Assembly: GCF_002019765.1 (NCBI RefSeq)
Contig: NZ_KV917380.1
Span: forward strand, 2,074,700-2,138,699
Direction: 5' to 3'
Length of the DNA stretch: 64,000 bases
DNA from: Shouchella oshimensis
GTDB taxonomy: Bacteria > Bacillota > Bacilli > Bacillales > Bacillaceae_D
Shown here: piece after piece, positions 19,773 through 28,871 of the stretch
How the letters are laid out: each line of letters begins with the position of its first letter
Numbering within the stretch: position 1 is the first letter of the stretch
Translations under genes and position numbers: made by a program
Notes under the pieces: generated by a model
Databases searched by the model: none
Told to the model about the DNA's origin: nothing
Seen by the model: only the letters and a program-made list of their open reading frames with translations

Positions 19773-20591
19773 TTGATTCGAGTCGATCTTCCAGAAGCAA
19801 CGTATTACTATCACTTGAAACGACTTGAGAATGAAGATCCAGACAAGGCTCTAAAGAAAGACATTCAACTGATATTTGAGCAACACGATGGAAACTATGG
19901 GTATCGTCGGATTCATCTACAATTACGGTCAAATGGGTACATCATCAATCACAAAAAGGTTCAACGACTAATGAACGAACTTGGTTTAAAGTCAGAAAAA
20001 TTCATGCGAAAATCACGCTACAAATCGTACAAAGGAACAACGGGTAAAGTGGCAGAGAATCGGTTAAATCGACGATTTAACACGCCTGTACATCTACAAA
20101 AACTAACAACGGATGTCACCGAATTTAAGTGCACAGATGGAGAGAAACTCTATTTTAGTCCGATCATGGATTTAAGTAATGGCGAGGTTATCTCAAGTAG
20201 CATGTCCAAACGACCAACACTCGAATTTGTGCTTGCATCCCTTGAAAAAGCGATCCCTATCATTAAGAAAGATGCTCCCTATCGGACTACACTCCATTCT
20301 GATCAAGGGTGGCACTATCAGCACAATCGATGGGTAAAAACATTAAAGAAACACAGAATGTTTCAGAGTATGTCTAGGAAAGCGACTTGCGCAGATAACG
20401 CTTCAATGGAGAACTTCTTCGGGATTATGAAGCAAGAGATGTATTATGGAGAAGATCTTTTACCTTACGGAGAGTTGAAGCAAAGAATTGAGGCATACAT
20501 AGCTTACTACAATAACGATCGAATAAAACTAAAACTGGCTGGTTTAAGCCCGGTACAATACCGCACTCAAGCCAGCCAGTCAGCTTCATAA
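19773..20591 (+). CDS. IS150-type OrfB, DDE integrase domain
   Basis: 272 aa from the TTG at 19773, but the frame is open upstream to the slippery site (reading KAQTALAFELNEEFRLKDVL just before), so the active product is the OrfAB fusion. An HTH_21-type segment (YYYHLKRLE...GYRRIHLQL) precedes the rve integrase core. The DDE residues are in TDVTEF, LHSDQGWHY and MENFFGIMKQE, all intact. It catalyses excision and insertion of the element. Confidence 0.9.
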   Translation: MIRVDLPEATYYYHLKRLENEDPDKALKKDIQLIFEQHDGNYGYRRIHLQLRSNGYIINHKKVQRLMNELGLKSEKFMRKSRYKSYKGTTGKVAENRLNRRFNTPVHLQKLTTDVTEFKCTDGEKLYFSPIMDLSNGEVISSSMSKRPTLEFVLASLEKAIPIIKKDAPYRTTLHSDQGWHYQHNRWVKTLKKHRMFQSMSRKATCADNASMENFFGIMKQEMYYGEDLLPYGELKQRIEAYIAYYNNDRIKLKLAGLSPVQYRTQASQSAS

Positions 20592-20621
20592 TAAAACTTT
20601 AACTTTTTGGGGTCACTACCA

Positions 20622-21332
20622 TCAATGGTCTTTTTTTTCATTAAGCTCAAGAGCATGTGAAACGGCTTTTTCAGCATGGAGTTGTGTCGAATCAAATAAT
20701 GGAAGTGCACAATCGTTTTGATTAATCAGTAGTGGTATTTCGGTACAACCAAGTATCACACCTTCTGCGCCTTTTGCGGCAAGCTGATCAATAACAGATA
20801 AGTAGTAATGCTTAGAATTTGGACAAATTGTTCCAACGCATAGTTCGTTAAAAATAATATCGTGGACCTTTTTACGGTCGTCTTCATTTGGAACTATTAG
20901 TTCAATACCATGCCGAGCCATTCGTTCACGGTAAAAAGGTTTTTCCATTGTGAACTGTGTACCTACTAAACCAATTGATTTCAAATCCTGTGCTTTAATG
21001 GCTTCTGCTAGTGCATCAACAATATGAATAACAGGAAGACTCGTCGCAGCTTCTACTTCGTCAGCCATTAAATGCATGGTATTTGTACAAATAACAAGCA
21101 TGTCGGCTCCACCTGCTTTTAATTTATTCCCTGCTTCAATCATTCGCTCAGTCGCTTCTGCCCATTCTCCAGCTTTTTGTAAATTAACGATCTCTTGAAA
21201 GTCAAAGGAATACAATAAGCATTTTGCAGAATGAAGCCCGCCGTATGTTTTTTTTACATATTGATTAATATATTGATAGTAAGAAACCGAAGATTCCCAA
21301 CTCAAGCCCCCAATTAAACCGATTGTTTTCAT
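20622..21332 (-). CDS. Aspartate/glutamate racemase family protein, 236 aa
   Basis: Cofactor-independent racemase. The two catalytic cysteines are in ICTNTMH (about residue 83) and LGCTEIP (about residue 195). The N-terminus GLIGGLSWESSVSYYQYIN is typical of aspartate racemases. It probably interconverts L- and D-aspartate or a related amino acid. The TGA stop lies in the duplicated target bases of the neighbouring IS, but the coding sequence is intact because the same bases existed before insertion. The gene is divergent from the MocR-type regulator, which may control it. Confidence 0.85.
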   Translation of the reverse strand: MKTIGLIGGLSWESSVSYYQYINQYVKKTYGGLHSAKCLLYSFDFQEIVNLQKAGEWAEATERMIEAGNKLKAGGADMLVICTNTMHLMADEVEAATSLPVIHIVDALAEAIKAQDLKSIGLVGTQFTMEKPFYRERMARHGIELIVPNEDDRKKVHDIIFNELCVGTICPNSKHYYLSVIDQLAAKGAEGVILGCTEIPLLINQNDCALPLFDSTQLHAEKAVSHALELNEKKDH

Positions 21333-21439
21333 CAGTCGTACGCTCCTTTTTATTCATCTTAATCAAAGCGTACCATGATATACTGGACCAATGAAGATCC
21401 ACATCTAGCTTAGTTTAATAGTACCAGAAGGAGAATGCC

Positions 21440-22834
21440 ATGCTTTGGTTTGCATTAGCACGAAACGAAGAACAGACACTAGCTGTTCAAATTGAAGAGG
21501 AATTAAGAAAAAGAATATTGGCTAGTCAACTGCGTGAAAATGAAAAGCTACCATCGTCACGAGAATTAGCACATTCATTAGGTGTATCACGTAATACAGT
21601 AAATGAAGCATATGAGCAACTGCTAATGGAAGGCTATATATACCGTATTCCTCGGTCAGGAACGTACGTATCTAAAGGGCTTGCATTTAAAAAAGAGCGA
21701 AGACACATACCACAGTTTGAAAAACAAATTCATCAGTCGGAAGGAACAATGATTGACTTTAAAGCGAGTCAGCCAGCCCTCGATTATTTCCCAAGACAAG
21801 CGTGGGCAAATACGTACAAACAGGTATGTCTTACAGCAGATGAAACGGTATTTGGTTATCAGTCTGCACTTGGCCATGTCCAACTCCGAGAGGCGATTGC
21901 TAACTACCTCGGGCGCTTAAGAGGTGTAGAAGCACTACCTGATCAAATTGTTATTACAACAGGAGCTACACAGGCACTTTCATTTTTAACAAAATTGCTA
22001 CAGCCAGTTGGAGAAAAGGTTTGTGTGGAAGACCCGGTTACAGAGGAAATGCGAAGCATTTTCACAGAAGCTGGTGCCCAGATTGAACCGATTCAAACAG
22101 ATGAATACGGAATTAAACCAGTTCAACTTCCGAAAAATCATAAACCACGATTTGTTTTCACCATTCCATCGCATCAATTTCCCCTTGGCGCGATATTACC
22201 AGTTAAGAGAAGAATTGAGTTAGTTGAATATGCACGAAAAATGGAAACCTATATTATTGAAGATGATTATGATAGTGAATTTATTTATGAAGGCACACCT
22301 GTTCAAGCGATGCAATCCCTTGATACAGAGCATGTTATCTATTTAGGCACCTTTAGCAAGATCTTATCGCCAAGTTTGCGTATTGGTTATATGGTTTTAC
22401 CATTTCACTTAGTAGAATCTGCAAGAAAGCAAAAGTGGTTTACGGATCGTCACACGTCTTCATTAGAACAAGTAGCATTAGCCACTTTTATTCAGGAGGG
22501 GTTATTTGAAAAGCATATTAGACGAATGAAAAAGCTGTATGCTAAAAGAAGAAAGGTCCTTGTAGAGGCTATTAACGCCACCTTTTCACAATGCGATATT
22601 TTAGGTCAAGCAGCGGGGATGCACTTAGTCGTTCGCTTTAATGATCGCAAACGAATTCAGGCGGATGATTTAGTAAAACACCAAGTGAATGCCATCATAG
22701 TAGACGATTTTTCCATCAAAAAAGGTCACCATTTAAACGAGCTAGTGCTAGGGTATGGTCATTTACATGAAGAAGACATACAAGAAGGTATTAAGCGATT
22801 AAAAAAAGCACTTACTTCATGTAATACCGAATAA
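21440..22834 (+). CDS. MocR/GabR-type transcriptional regulator, 464 aa
   Basis: An N-terminal GntR winged helix (residues about 10-80, including LPSSRELAHSLGVSRNTVNEAY, quoted in part) is fused to an aminotransferase fold I domain (about 110-460). The PLP-binding Lys is in LGTFSKILSPSLRIGY and the pyridine-binding Asp in IIEDDYDSEF. Such proteins sense amines or amino acids via PLP and often regulate the divergent gene; here that is the amino-acid racemase. The ATG follows AAGGAGA. Confidence 0.88.
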   Translation: MLWFALARNEEQTLAVQIEEELRKRILASQLRENEKLPSSRELAHSLGVSRNTVNEAYEQLLMEGYIYRIPRSGTYVSKGLAFKKERRHIPQFEKQIHQSEGTMIDFKASQPALDYFPRQAWANTYKQVCLTADETVFGYQSALGHVQLREAIANYLGRLRGVEALPDQIVITTGATQALSFLTKLLQPVGEKVCVEDPVTEEMRSIFTEAGAQIEPIQTDEYGIKPVQLPKNHKPRFVFTIPSHQFPLGAILPVKRRIELVEYARKMETYIIEDDYDSEFIYEGTPVQAMQSLDTEHVIYLGTFSKILSPSLRIGYMVLPFHLVESARKQKWFTDRHTSSLEQVALATFIQEGLFEKHIRRMKKLYAKRRKVLVEAINATFSQCDILGQAAGMHLVVRFNDRKRIQADDLVKHQVNAIIVDDFSIKKGHHLNELVLGYGHLHEEDIQEGIKRLKKALTSCNTE

Positions 22835-22845
22835 GGAGGGATCGG

Positions 22846-22962
22846 TTGGTAACGAGGAGCTTTCCACCTAACGTAAAAGCGCTCGTTAAAAACAACCATC
22901 TGTCTAAGAAAATTGTAGAACAAGTCCTATTTCTTAAAATGGTGGTCGATTCCGTTGTTTAA
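22846..22962 (+). CDS. Possible small protein, 38 aa
   Basis: A TTG start 5 nt after AAGGAGGG opens a 38-codon frame whose product starts MVTRSFPPNVKALVKNN and ends with a hydrophobic, amphipathic-looking tail (EQVLFLKMVVDSVV). It begins 11 bp after the MocR gene stop and could be its last cistron. I do not recognise a family. The main support is the unusually strong ribosome binding site; it may be a remnant. Confidence 0.35.
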   Translation: MVTRSFPPNVKALVKNNHLSKKIVEQVLFLKMVVDSVV

Positions 22963-22991
22963 AAATTTGATCCATCTATTGAATAAAATAC

Positions 22992-23020
22992 TTGACAATC
23001 TAAACCCGAGTAAATATATT
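22992..23020 (+). promoter_or_regulatory. Sigma-A promoter of the tetR-opp operon
   Basis: -35 TTGACA (22992-22997), 17-bp spacer and -10 TATATT (23015-23020): close to consensus. Confidence 0.8.
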
Positions 23021-23034
23021 AGGATTATTGGATA

Positions 23035-23052
23035 ATTGACTGACTCGTCAAT
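23035..23052. promoter_or_regulatory. Probable TetR operator
   Basis: Inverted repeat ATTGAC-TGACTC-GTCAAT placed 15 bp after the -10 hexamer and 18 bp before the tetR start. The position suits autorepression of the whole operon. Confidence 0.5.
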
Positions 23053-23070
23053 CAAGAGAAAGGATTAGAC

Positions 23071-23694
23071 ATGAATACGACTGAAAATCAACAAGTATTA
23101 ATGGATGCAGCTTTGCCATTGCTGGCACAAAAAGGGTTTCATAAAACAAAGGTATCGGACATTGTTAAAGAAGCCGGTGTTGCTCAGGGGACATTCTATT
23201 GGCATTTTAAGAATAAAGAAGCGATTGTTCTACACATTTTAAAAGAAGGGGAACGCTATTTATTAAACGTCATTTATTCTGGTTACCGAAAACAAGTCGG
23301 AACGTTAAGCGACATGACAGCTTCCTCACAAGATTTAATGATAACGCTATTCACGTATGCAAAATCAAATAAGGATTATATGCAATTGCTTTTAAAAACG
23401 GGGCAAGATAGTGATGAAAAGATTCGTAGCCAAATTGCGTCTACGCTACAAGCGATAGAGCAAGCATTTGCGAGCAACATTGCCCGTGCTCAAGAACTAC
23501 ATATGCTTCCTACCACTTATTCTAACCAGACGTTAGCTGCAATGCTTGCTAGCTTAGTGTTCGGTACAATTGAGCGCTGGCTTTTTCATGAAGGTGATGC
23601 GGTTACGACATTAACTGCAGAAGAGGTAGCACAACAAATCGTTTCATTTGAATTTTTCGGACTACGAGGGTTTCCGTCGTCTCATTCTCATTAA
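23071..23694 (+). CDS. TetR/AcrR family regulator, first gene of ABC operon
   Basis: 207 aa. The N-terminal TetR helix-turn-helix (residues about 8-55) contains KVSDIVKEAGVAQGTFYWHF, a classic recognition segment. The rest is an all-helical ligand-binding domain with no recognisable ligand class. It is followed after 13 bp by the oppB-like gene and preceded by a strong promoter and an inverted repeat, so it probably represses its own operon until a substrate is bound. Confidence 0.88.
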   Translation: MNTTENQQVLMDAALPLLAQKGFHKTKVSDIVKEAGVAQGTFYWHFKNKEAIVLHILKEGERYLLNVIYSGYRKQVGTLSDMTASSQDLMITLFTYAKSNKDYMQLLLKTGQDSDEKIRSQIASTLQAIEQAFASNIARAQELHMLPTTYSNQTLAAMLASLVFGTIERWLFHEGDAVTTLTAEEVAQQIVSFEFFGLRGFPSSHSH

Positions 23695-23707
23695 GGGAGG
23701 TGAATGA

Positions 23708-24622
23708 ATGTCATTATTAAAGAAAGTATTTCTGCAAGTCATCCCAAGCTTACTCATTTTAACCTTTATTATTTTTTGTCTTGTTTATGTTGCCGGTGAT
23801 CCTGTTTCTATGATGCTCCCTGAAAATGCAACTGCCGCTGATCGCGAAGCGTTAAGAGAATCACTCGGATTAAACCAACCTTTTCTTACTCAATACATCG
23901 GTTTTTTAGGGGATTTACTTAGAGGTGATTTTGGCATGTCGCTTCAATACCAGCAGCCAGCTAGTGACTTAGTGTTTAGCCGTTTAATAGCAACACTTAC
24001 ACTTTCCTTTATTGCAATGGTCATTGCCATTTTGATTTCAATTCCCCTTGGTATTTATGCAGCATTAAAGCGAAATACGGTGTTAGATTTTCTGATTTCT
24101 GGGGTTTCTATAGTCGGAAAAGCTATGCCAAACTTTTGGATTGGCATCATGCTTATATTATTTTTTGCTGTTCTGTTTCCAATTTTTCCTGTATCAGGAG
24201 CCGCATCTCCTTTGCATTTTGTATTGCCTGCCTTTACGTTAGGCATTGCACTTGCAGCAGAAATGACCCGGTTAACTCGTGCAAGTGTACTTGAAGTAAT
24301 TGAACAAGAATATGTTCAAACTGCTCGAGCAAAAGGACAAAAAGAAAGGATTGTTATTGGAAAACATGTCTTTCTTAACGCACTTATTCCGGTAGTGACG
24401 ATCATCGGTTTGCAATTCCCTCAGTTAATAGGAGGAGCCATAGTAGTCGAAACGGTTTTTTCTTGGCCTGGTATTGGGCGTTTATTGCTTACAGCAATGG
24501 AAAACAGCGACATGGCTGTTATTCAAGCGATTGTTTTTGTCATAGCACTCATTACGATTGTGATCAATTTACTTACAGATTTACTATACCGGGTGCTTGA
24601 TCCCCGTATTAAATATAACTAG
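23708..24622 (+). CDS. Peptide/nickel-type ABC transporter permease (DppB/OppB-like)
   Basis: 304 aa, six predicted membrane segments. The binding-protein-dependent permease signature is at residues about 185-230 (EMTRLTRASVLEVIEQEYVQ and ARAKGQKERIVIGKHVFLNA). The N-terminal periplasmic segment with GLNQPFLTQY is typical of the DppB group. The start ATG is 7 nt after GGGAGG. First of five transporter genes in order B-C-D-F-A. The substrate class (oligopeptide, opine, nickel or other) is not decided by sequence. Confidence 0.88.
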   Translation: MSLLKKVFLQVIPSLLILTFIIFCLVYVAGDPVSMMLPENATAADREALRESLGLNQPFLTQYIGFLGDLLRGDFGMSLQYQQPASDLVFSRLIATLTLSFIAMVIAILISIPLGIYAALKRNTVLDFLISGVSIVGKAMPNFWIGIMLILFFAVLFPIFPVSGAASPLHFVLPAFTLGIALAAEMTRLTRASVLEVIEQEYVQTARAKGQKERIVIGKHVFLNALIPVVTIIGLQFPQLIGGAIVVETVFSWPGIGRLLLTAMENSDMAVIQAIVFVIALITIVINLLTDLLYRVLDPRIKYN

Positions 24623-24633
24623 GAGCGATGAAT

Positions 24634-25533
24634 ATGGCAGCTTTAACAAAAACAAATGACACAATCCGCCGTCGCTTCTTACTTTCTATCTCGCCACTTG
24701 GTCTACTGGGTTTACTAATAATAGGTTCTATTGTCTTATTAGCGGTGTTTGCGCCTTGGATTGCGCCTTATGATCCGGCGCAAATTACAGCGACGTCGCG
24801 CTTAATTCCACCTTCTTGGATGGAGAATGGATCCAGTGCACATTTACTTGGTACAGATCATTTAGGTAGAGACATGTTTAGCCGTCTCATTTTTGGGGCG
24901 AGAGTTTCTCTTTTAGTTGGTGTTATCTCTGTTATGATTGCTGCTCTAATTGGGTTATCCCTTGGACTGGTTTCTGGTTATTTCGGGGGCTGGATTGACG
25001 CATTAACGATGCGAATAGTAGACGCAATGTTAGCCATACCAACGCTTTTGCTTGTTCTTGTTGCGATGGTCATGCTTGATGCAAATTTAATTACCCTCAT
25101 ACTCGTTATCGGATTGACGAGCTGGGTGAATTATACGCGAGTCGTTCGTGGAGACGTTCTTGCAGTGAAGGCAAGGGAATATGTACAAGCAGCTCAAACA
25201 CTTGGTGCGAGTAGTATGTACATTATTCGCAAACACATATTGCCGAACGTTCTTTCATCTTTCACCGTTATCGCTACAATCGGTGTCGGTACAGCTATTT
25301 TAACTGAATCGTCATTAAGTTTTCTTGGTTTTGGTGTACAGCCACCAGGTATTACGTGGGGAAGTATGCTTAACGATGGACGAAATTACATCGCCACAAG
25401 CTGGTGGATTGCTACATTTCCAGGTATTGCCATTACGATAACGGTTCTTGCTTTCACATTTGTTGGTGATTGGCTCCGTGATTATCTTGATCCACGCTTG
25501 AAAAAAGGAGGGGATGATAATGAAGCCGCGTGA
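24634..25533 (+). CDS. Peptide/nickel-type ABC transporter permease (DppC/OppC-like)
   Basis: 299 aa. N-terminal OppC-type segment, then the GTDHLGRDMFSRLIFGARVSL motif found in nearly all DppC-like proteins, then the permease domain with YVQAAQTLGASSMYIIRKHI. I chose ATG 24634, 8 nt after AGGAG, over the ATG at 24628, which is only 2 nt from it. The end overlaps the start of the next gene by 14 bp, suggesting coupled translation. Confidence 0.88.
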   Translation: MAALTKTNDTIRRRFLLSISPLGLLGLLIIGSIVLLAVFAPWIAPYDPAQITATSRLIPPSWMENGSSAHLLGTDHLGRDMFSRLIFGARVSLLVGVISVMIAALIGLSLGLVSGYFGGWIDALTMRIVDAMLAIPTLLLVLVAMVMLDANLITLILVIGLTSWVNYTRVVRGDVLAVKAREYVQAAQTLGASSMYIIRKHILPNVLSSFTVIATIGVGTAILTESSLSFLGFGVQPPGITWGSMLNDGRNYIATSWWIATFPGIAITITVLAFTFVGDWLRDYLDPRLKKGGDDNEAA

Positions 25534-26506
25534 CCCTTTGCTTTCCGTAACAAATCTATCGACTTCTTTTCGCGCAGGAAAACGAGAAACAACTGTCGTG
25601 AAAGACATTTCTTTCCATGTGAACCCTGGTGAAGTCGTTGCGATAGTTGGCGAATCAGGGAGTGGTAAAAGTGTAACCTCTTTATCCATTATGGGGTTAT
25701 TGAGAAAAAACGCTACAGTAAGCGGCTCTATTTTGTATAACGGTCAAGAGCTAAATGCATTATCTTCGAAGGAAAGACGGTTGCTACGTGGGACCGAAAT
25801 GTCGATGATTTTTCAAGAGCCAATGTCTTCATTAAATCCTATGTTACGTATTCAGTCTCAAATTGGGGAAGTTTTAACCATTCACTACCCATCGATATCA
25901 AAAGCGAAAATAAAAGAAAAAACGATCGATTTATTAACACAAGTAGATATTCCCAACCCAATAGAAACAGCAAGGCGCTTTCCTCATCAGCTGTCAGGTG
26001 GCATGCGTCAACGAGTTATGATCGCGATTGCATTAGCATGTGATCCTAAATTGCTTATAGCAGACGAGCCGACAACAGCACTTGACGTAACAACACAAGC
26101 ACAAATTTTATCGTTAATAAAACGATTGAATGAACAAAATGGCACAGGAGTTGTATTTGTCACCCACGATTTAAGTGTGGTAGCGACAATGGCTGATCGT
26201 GTTCTCGTGATGTATGCGGGCAGAATTGTTGAAGAAGCAACGGTACATGAGTTATTTGATCGACCGAAGCATCCATATACAATTGGATTAATGGAAGCCA
26301 TGCCGACCCTTGATACAAAAAATGAGCGATTACATGCCATTCAAGGGAATCCGCCTAACATTGTAAACCTGCCAATCGGTTGTTCGTTTCACCCACGATG
26401 CCCGTGGGCCACAGAAGCATGTATAGAAGCCGTACCTGATTTAGAAGAAAAAGCGGCGACTCATTACGTGCGTTGTATTCACGTGAAGAAGGAGGGGATT
26501 GAATGA
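25520..26506 (+). CDS. Peptide/nickel-type ABC transporter ATPase (DppD/OppD-like)
   Basis: 328 aa. Walker A GESGSGKSVTS, signature LSGGMRQRVMIA, Walker B LLIADEPTTALD and the switch His in FVTHDLS. The C-terminal oligo_HPY extension contains the Cys-rich element GCSFHPRCPWATEAC...VRC, which binds an Fe-S cluster or metal in characterised DppD proteins. The start at 25520 follows GGAGGGG. Confidence 0.9.
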   Translation: MKPRDPLLSVTNLSTSFRAGKRETTVVKDISFHVNPGEVVAIVGESGSGKSVTSLSIMGLLRKNATVSGSILYNGQELNALSSKERRLLRGTEMSMIFQEPMSSLNPMLRIQSQIGEVLTIHYPSISKAKIKEKTIDLLTQVDIPNPIETARRFPHQLSGGMRQRVMIAIALACDPKLLIADEPTTALDVTTQAQILSLIKRLNEQNGTGVVFVTHDLSVVATMADRVLVMYAGRIVEEATVHELFDRPKHPYTIGLMEAMPTLDTKNERLHAIQGNPPNIVNLPIGCSFHPRCPWATEACIEAVPDLEEKAATHYVRCIHVKKEGIE

Positions 26507-27330
26507 CGGAACCGTTATTAAAAGTGGACCAACTGAGCAAGACGTTTTCAATTAGCAGTAAACGTCAGAATGGAACGATTCAAGCCGTTCATGACGTCAG
26601 CTTTAGCTTGTTTAAAGGTGAAACGCTTGGGATTGTTGGTGAGTCAGGTTCTGGTAAATCAACGATTGCAAAAATGATTTTGCAACTTCTTCACCCAACG
26701 AGCGGTTCTATTTATTATCAAGGAAAAGAGATTAGCACGTTATCAAAACGAGAACGAAAACAGATGAAAGCCAACGTCCAGGCTGTTTTTCAAGACCCGT
26801 ATGCCTCCCTTAACCCTAGGATGAAAGCAAAGGAAATTGTGACAGAACCATTAACCATTCACCAGGGGCTAGCGAATAAAGATCGTACCGAACGTGCTCT
26901 CGGTTTACTTGAAGAAGTTGGTCTTGGTAGCCAGCATTTAAATCGCTATCCTCATGAATTTAGCGGTGGTCAGCGACAAAGGCTAAGTATAGCTAGAGCC
27001 ATAGCGTTAAAGCCGGATGTCATTGTATGCGATGAGGCGGTTTCTGCTTTAGATGTTTCAACGCAAGCACAAATAGTAAATTTATTAAAAGAATTACAGA
27101 AAAACCATGGACTTTCCTACCTTTTTATTGCCCATGGTTTGGCTGTTGTCAACCATATTAGTGATCGAGTTGCCATTATGAAAAGTGGTGAGCTTATAGA
27201 AATTGGGCAAACTGAACAAATATTCCATGAACCAACTGAAGCCTATACGAAATTGTTACTACAAGCTGTGCCACCGTCGCACCCAAAAGATCGACACAAA
27301 ACACTACTATCGGAGGTTAATACAAAATGA
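26503..27330 (+). CDS. Peptide/nickel-type ABC transporter ATPase (DppF/OppF-like)
   Basis: 275 aa. Walker A GESGSGKSTIAKM, signature FSGGQRQRLSIA, Walker B VIVCDEAVSALD. Walker B has Ala-Val after Glu, where many family members have Pro-Thr/Val; the catalytic Glu is intact. The H-loop reads FIAHGLAVV, with Gly where Asp is usual. It is shorter than many DppF proteins because it lacks most of the oligo_HPY tail. It overlaps oppD by 4 bp (ATGA). Confidence 0.87.
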   Translation: MTEPLLKVDQLSKTFSISSKRQNGTIQAVHDVSFSLFKGETLGIVGESGSGKSTIAKMILQLLHPTSGSIYYQGKEISTLSKRERKQMKANVQAVFQDPYASLNPRMKAKEIVTEPLTIHQGLANKDRTERALGLLEEVGLGSQHLNRYPHEFSGGQRQRLSIARAIALKPDVIVCDEAVSALDVSTQAQIVNLLKELQKNHGLSYLFIAHGLAVVNHISDRVAIMKSGELIEIGQTEQIFHEPTEAYTKLLLQAVPPSHPKDRHKTLLSEVNTK

Positions 27331-28856
27331 AAAAAGTGATTCTATCAAGTACCTTGTTATCTATTCTTGCGTTGTCTGCATGTGGTTTTGATGATCCTGA
27401 TAATGGAAACACTTCAGAAACAAATGAAGAAGCCAACGGTTATGAACTGATAACGATTGCAAATCCAGCAGATATAACAACATTTGATCCGCATAACAAT
27501 AGTGTTATTACAACATCGGCTGTATTAGTTAATCTTTACAGCAAACTTGTACAAAGAGATGAGTCAGGTGATATCGTTCCAGATTTAGCAACAGAGTGGA
27601 CGCCAATTGATGAAACAACATGGGAATTTGTTCTTCGTGATGATGTGACATTTCATAACGGTGATGCTTTCACTGCTAATGACGTTGCTTTTTCACTTGA
27701 ACGCGTTGCAAATGACACTTCGCTCCAGCAGCATTCAACGTTTAACCAGATTGAAACGGTTGAGGTTGTAGACGAATATACAGTGAGAATAACAACAGCG
27801 GAGCCTGATCCTCAGCTACTTAATCGCCTTTCTGTTCCAGCTGCAAGTATCTTACCGAAAGACTATTTTGAAGAGGTTGGGGCAGAAAGCTTTTTCCAAT
27901 CGCCAGTAGGAACAGGTCCATTTCAATACGAAAGTTGGCAGCAAGATGAAGCTGTCGAATTAAGCAAGTATGCTGATTACTTTGAAGGGGAACCAAACTG
28001 GGAGCGTGTTCGTTTTAGCGTTGTGCCAGAAGATTCTACTCGAGTGTCAGAGCTTTTAACAAATGGGGTTGATATTGCTTTCAACATTCCTACAGCTGAT
28101 ATGGATCGAATTGATAATAATGAAGGGACCCATGTAGCCCTTGAGCCAATTCAACGGGTTATTCAACTCTGGCTGTCAAATGAAGAAGGAGAGCCTACTT
28201 CTGATCCTGCTGTAAGAGAAGCAATCGATTTAGCCATTGAAAATCAAGTCATCATTGATGAAATCTTAAATGGAAGTGCAACAGCAACTCGTACTCATAT
28301 TACACCAGGAAATGTTGGGGCAGATGAATCTTTATACGATACGTATGAATATGATCCAGATCGAGCAATAGAACTATTAGAAGAGGCTGGCTACGATGAT
28401 GGTGTTACCATTAACTTGTCTGTCAATAACTACTATACAGAAATGGCTGAAGTGGTGGGGGGCATGCTTTCCGATGTCGGCATTACCGCGAACATAGAAC
28501 TAATTGAACAAAGTCAATTCGCAAACCGCTTGTTTAATCAAGAATTAGATGAGGCGATCTTTGTGGGCTGGGGAAATGATATGTTTGATGGTAGCGTACT
28601 GGAATTTTTTAAAGATGGTGGTGTTGCTCCCTACACAAACCCAGACATTGATGAATTGTTAGAAGAGGCTGCTTATAATATGAATGAAGCTGAGCGTACT
28701 GAACAGTATCAGGAAGTACAACAATTATTAGCTGAGGATCGTGGAGCGGTTTATTTATTCCAACTTCAAGGGCGTTATGGTGTCAATGACCGGTTAGACT
28801 ATACACCGAGGCTAGACGAGTTATATGATGTGAACGATATTGAATTAACGGAATAG
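27327..28856 (+). CDS. ABC transporter substrate-binding lipoprotein, SBP family 5
   Basis: 509 aa. Signal peptide with lipobox LSACG (Cys about residue 19), an acidic linker, then a family-5 extracellular solute-binding domain with the conserved LATEWTPIDETTWEFVLRDD and the core GTGPFQYESWQQDE. The protein would be anchored to the outer face of the membrane. It overlaps the ATPase gene by 4 bp. The many surface Asp/Glu fit a protein working in an alkaline or salty medium. Substrate unknown. Confidence 0.9.
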   Translation: MKKVILSSTLLSILALSACGFDDPDNGNTSETNEEANGYELITIANPADITTFDPHNNSVITTSAVLVNLYSKLVQRDESGDIVPDLATEWTPIDETTWEFVLRDDVTFHNGDAFTANDVAFSLERVANDTSLQQHSTFNQIETVEVVDEYTVRITTAEPDPQLLNRLSVPAASILPKDYFEEVGAESFFQSPVGTGPFQYESWQQDEAVELSKYADYFEGEPNWERVRFSVVPEDSTRVSELLTNGVDIAFNIPTADMDRIDNNEGTHVALEPIQRVIQLWLSNEEGEPTSDPAVREAIDLAIENQVIIDEILNGSATATRTHITPGNVGADESLYDTYEYDPDRAIELLEEAGYDDGVTINLSVNNYYTEMAEVVGGMLSDVGITANIELIEQSQFANRLFNQELDEAIFVGWGNDMFDGSVLEFFKDGGVAPYTNPDIDELLEEAAYNMNEAERTEQYQEVQQLLAEDRGAVYLFQLQGRYGVNDRLDYTPRLDELYDVNDIELTE

Positions 28857-28871
28857 AAGGGACGAAATGAA

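Larger units (their letters stand above)
19151..20620 (+). mobile_element. Complete IS3-family (IS150-type) insertion sequence with ATCA target duplication
   Basis: About 1,470 bp. The left end GGTGCTGCACCCCAAA and the right end, read inward on the other strand, GGTAGTGACCCCAAA are imperfect inverted repeats. ATCA is present on both sides (19147-19150 and 20621-20624). It contains orfA and orfB in a -1 frameshift arrangement with an intact slippery site, so it appears functional. A hairpin just inside the left end (GTTAGA/TCTAAC within CCCC/GGGG) may protect the element from outside transcription. Removing the element and one ATCA restores a perfect terminator hairpin. Confidence 0.9.
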
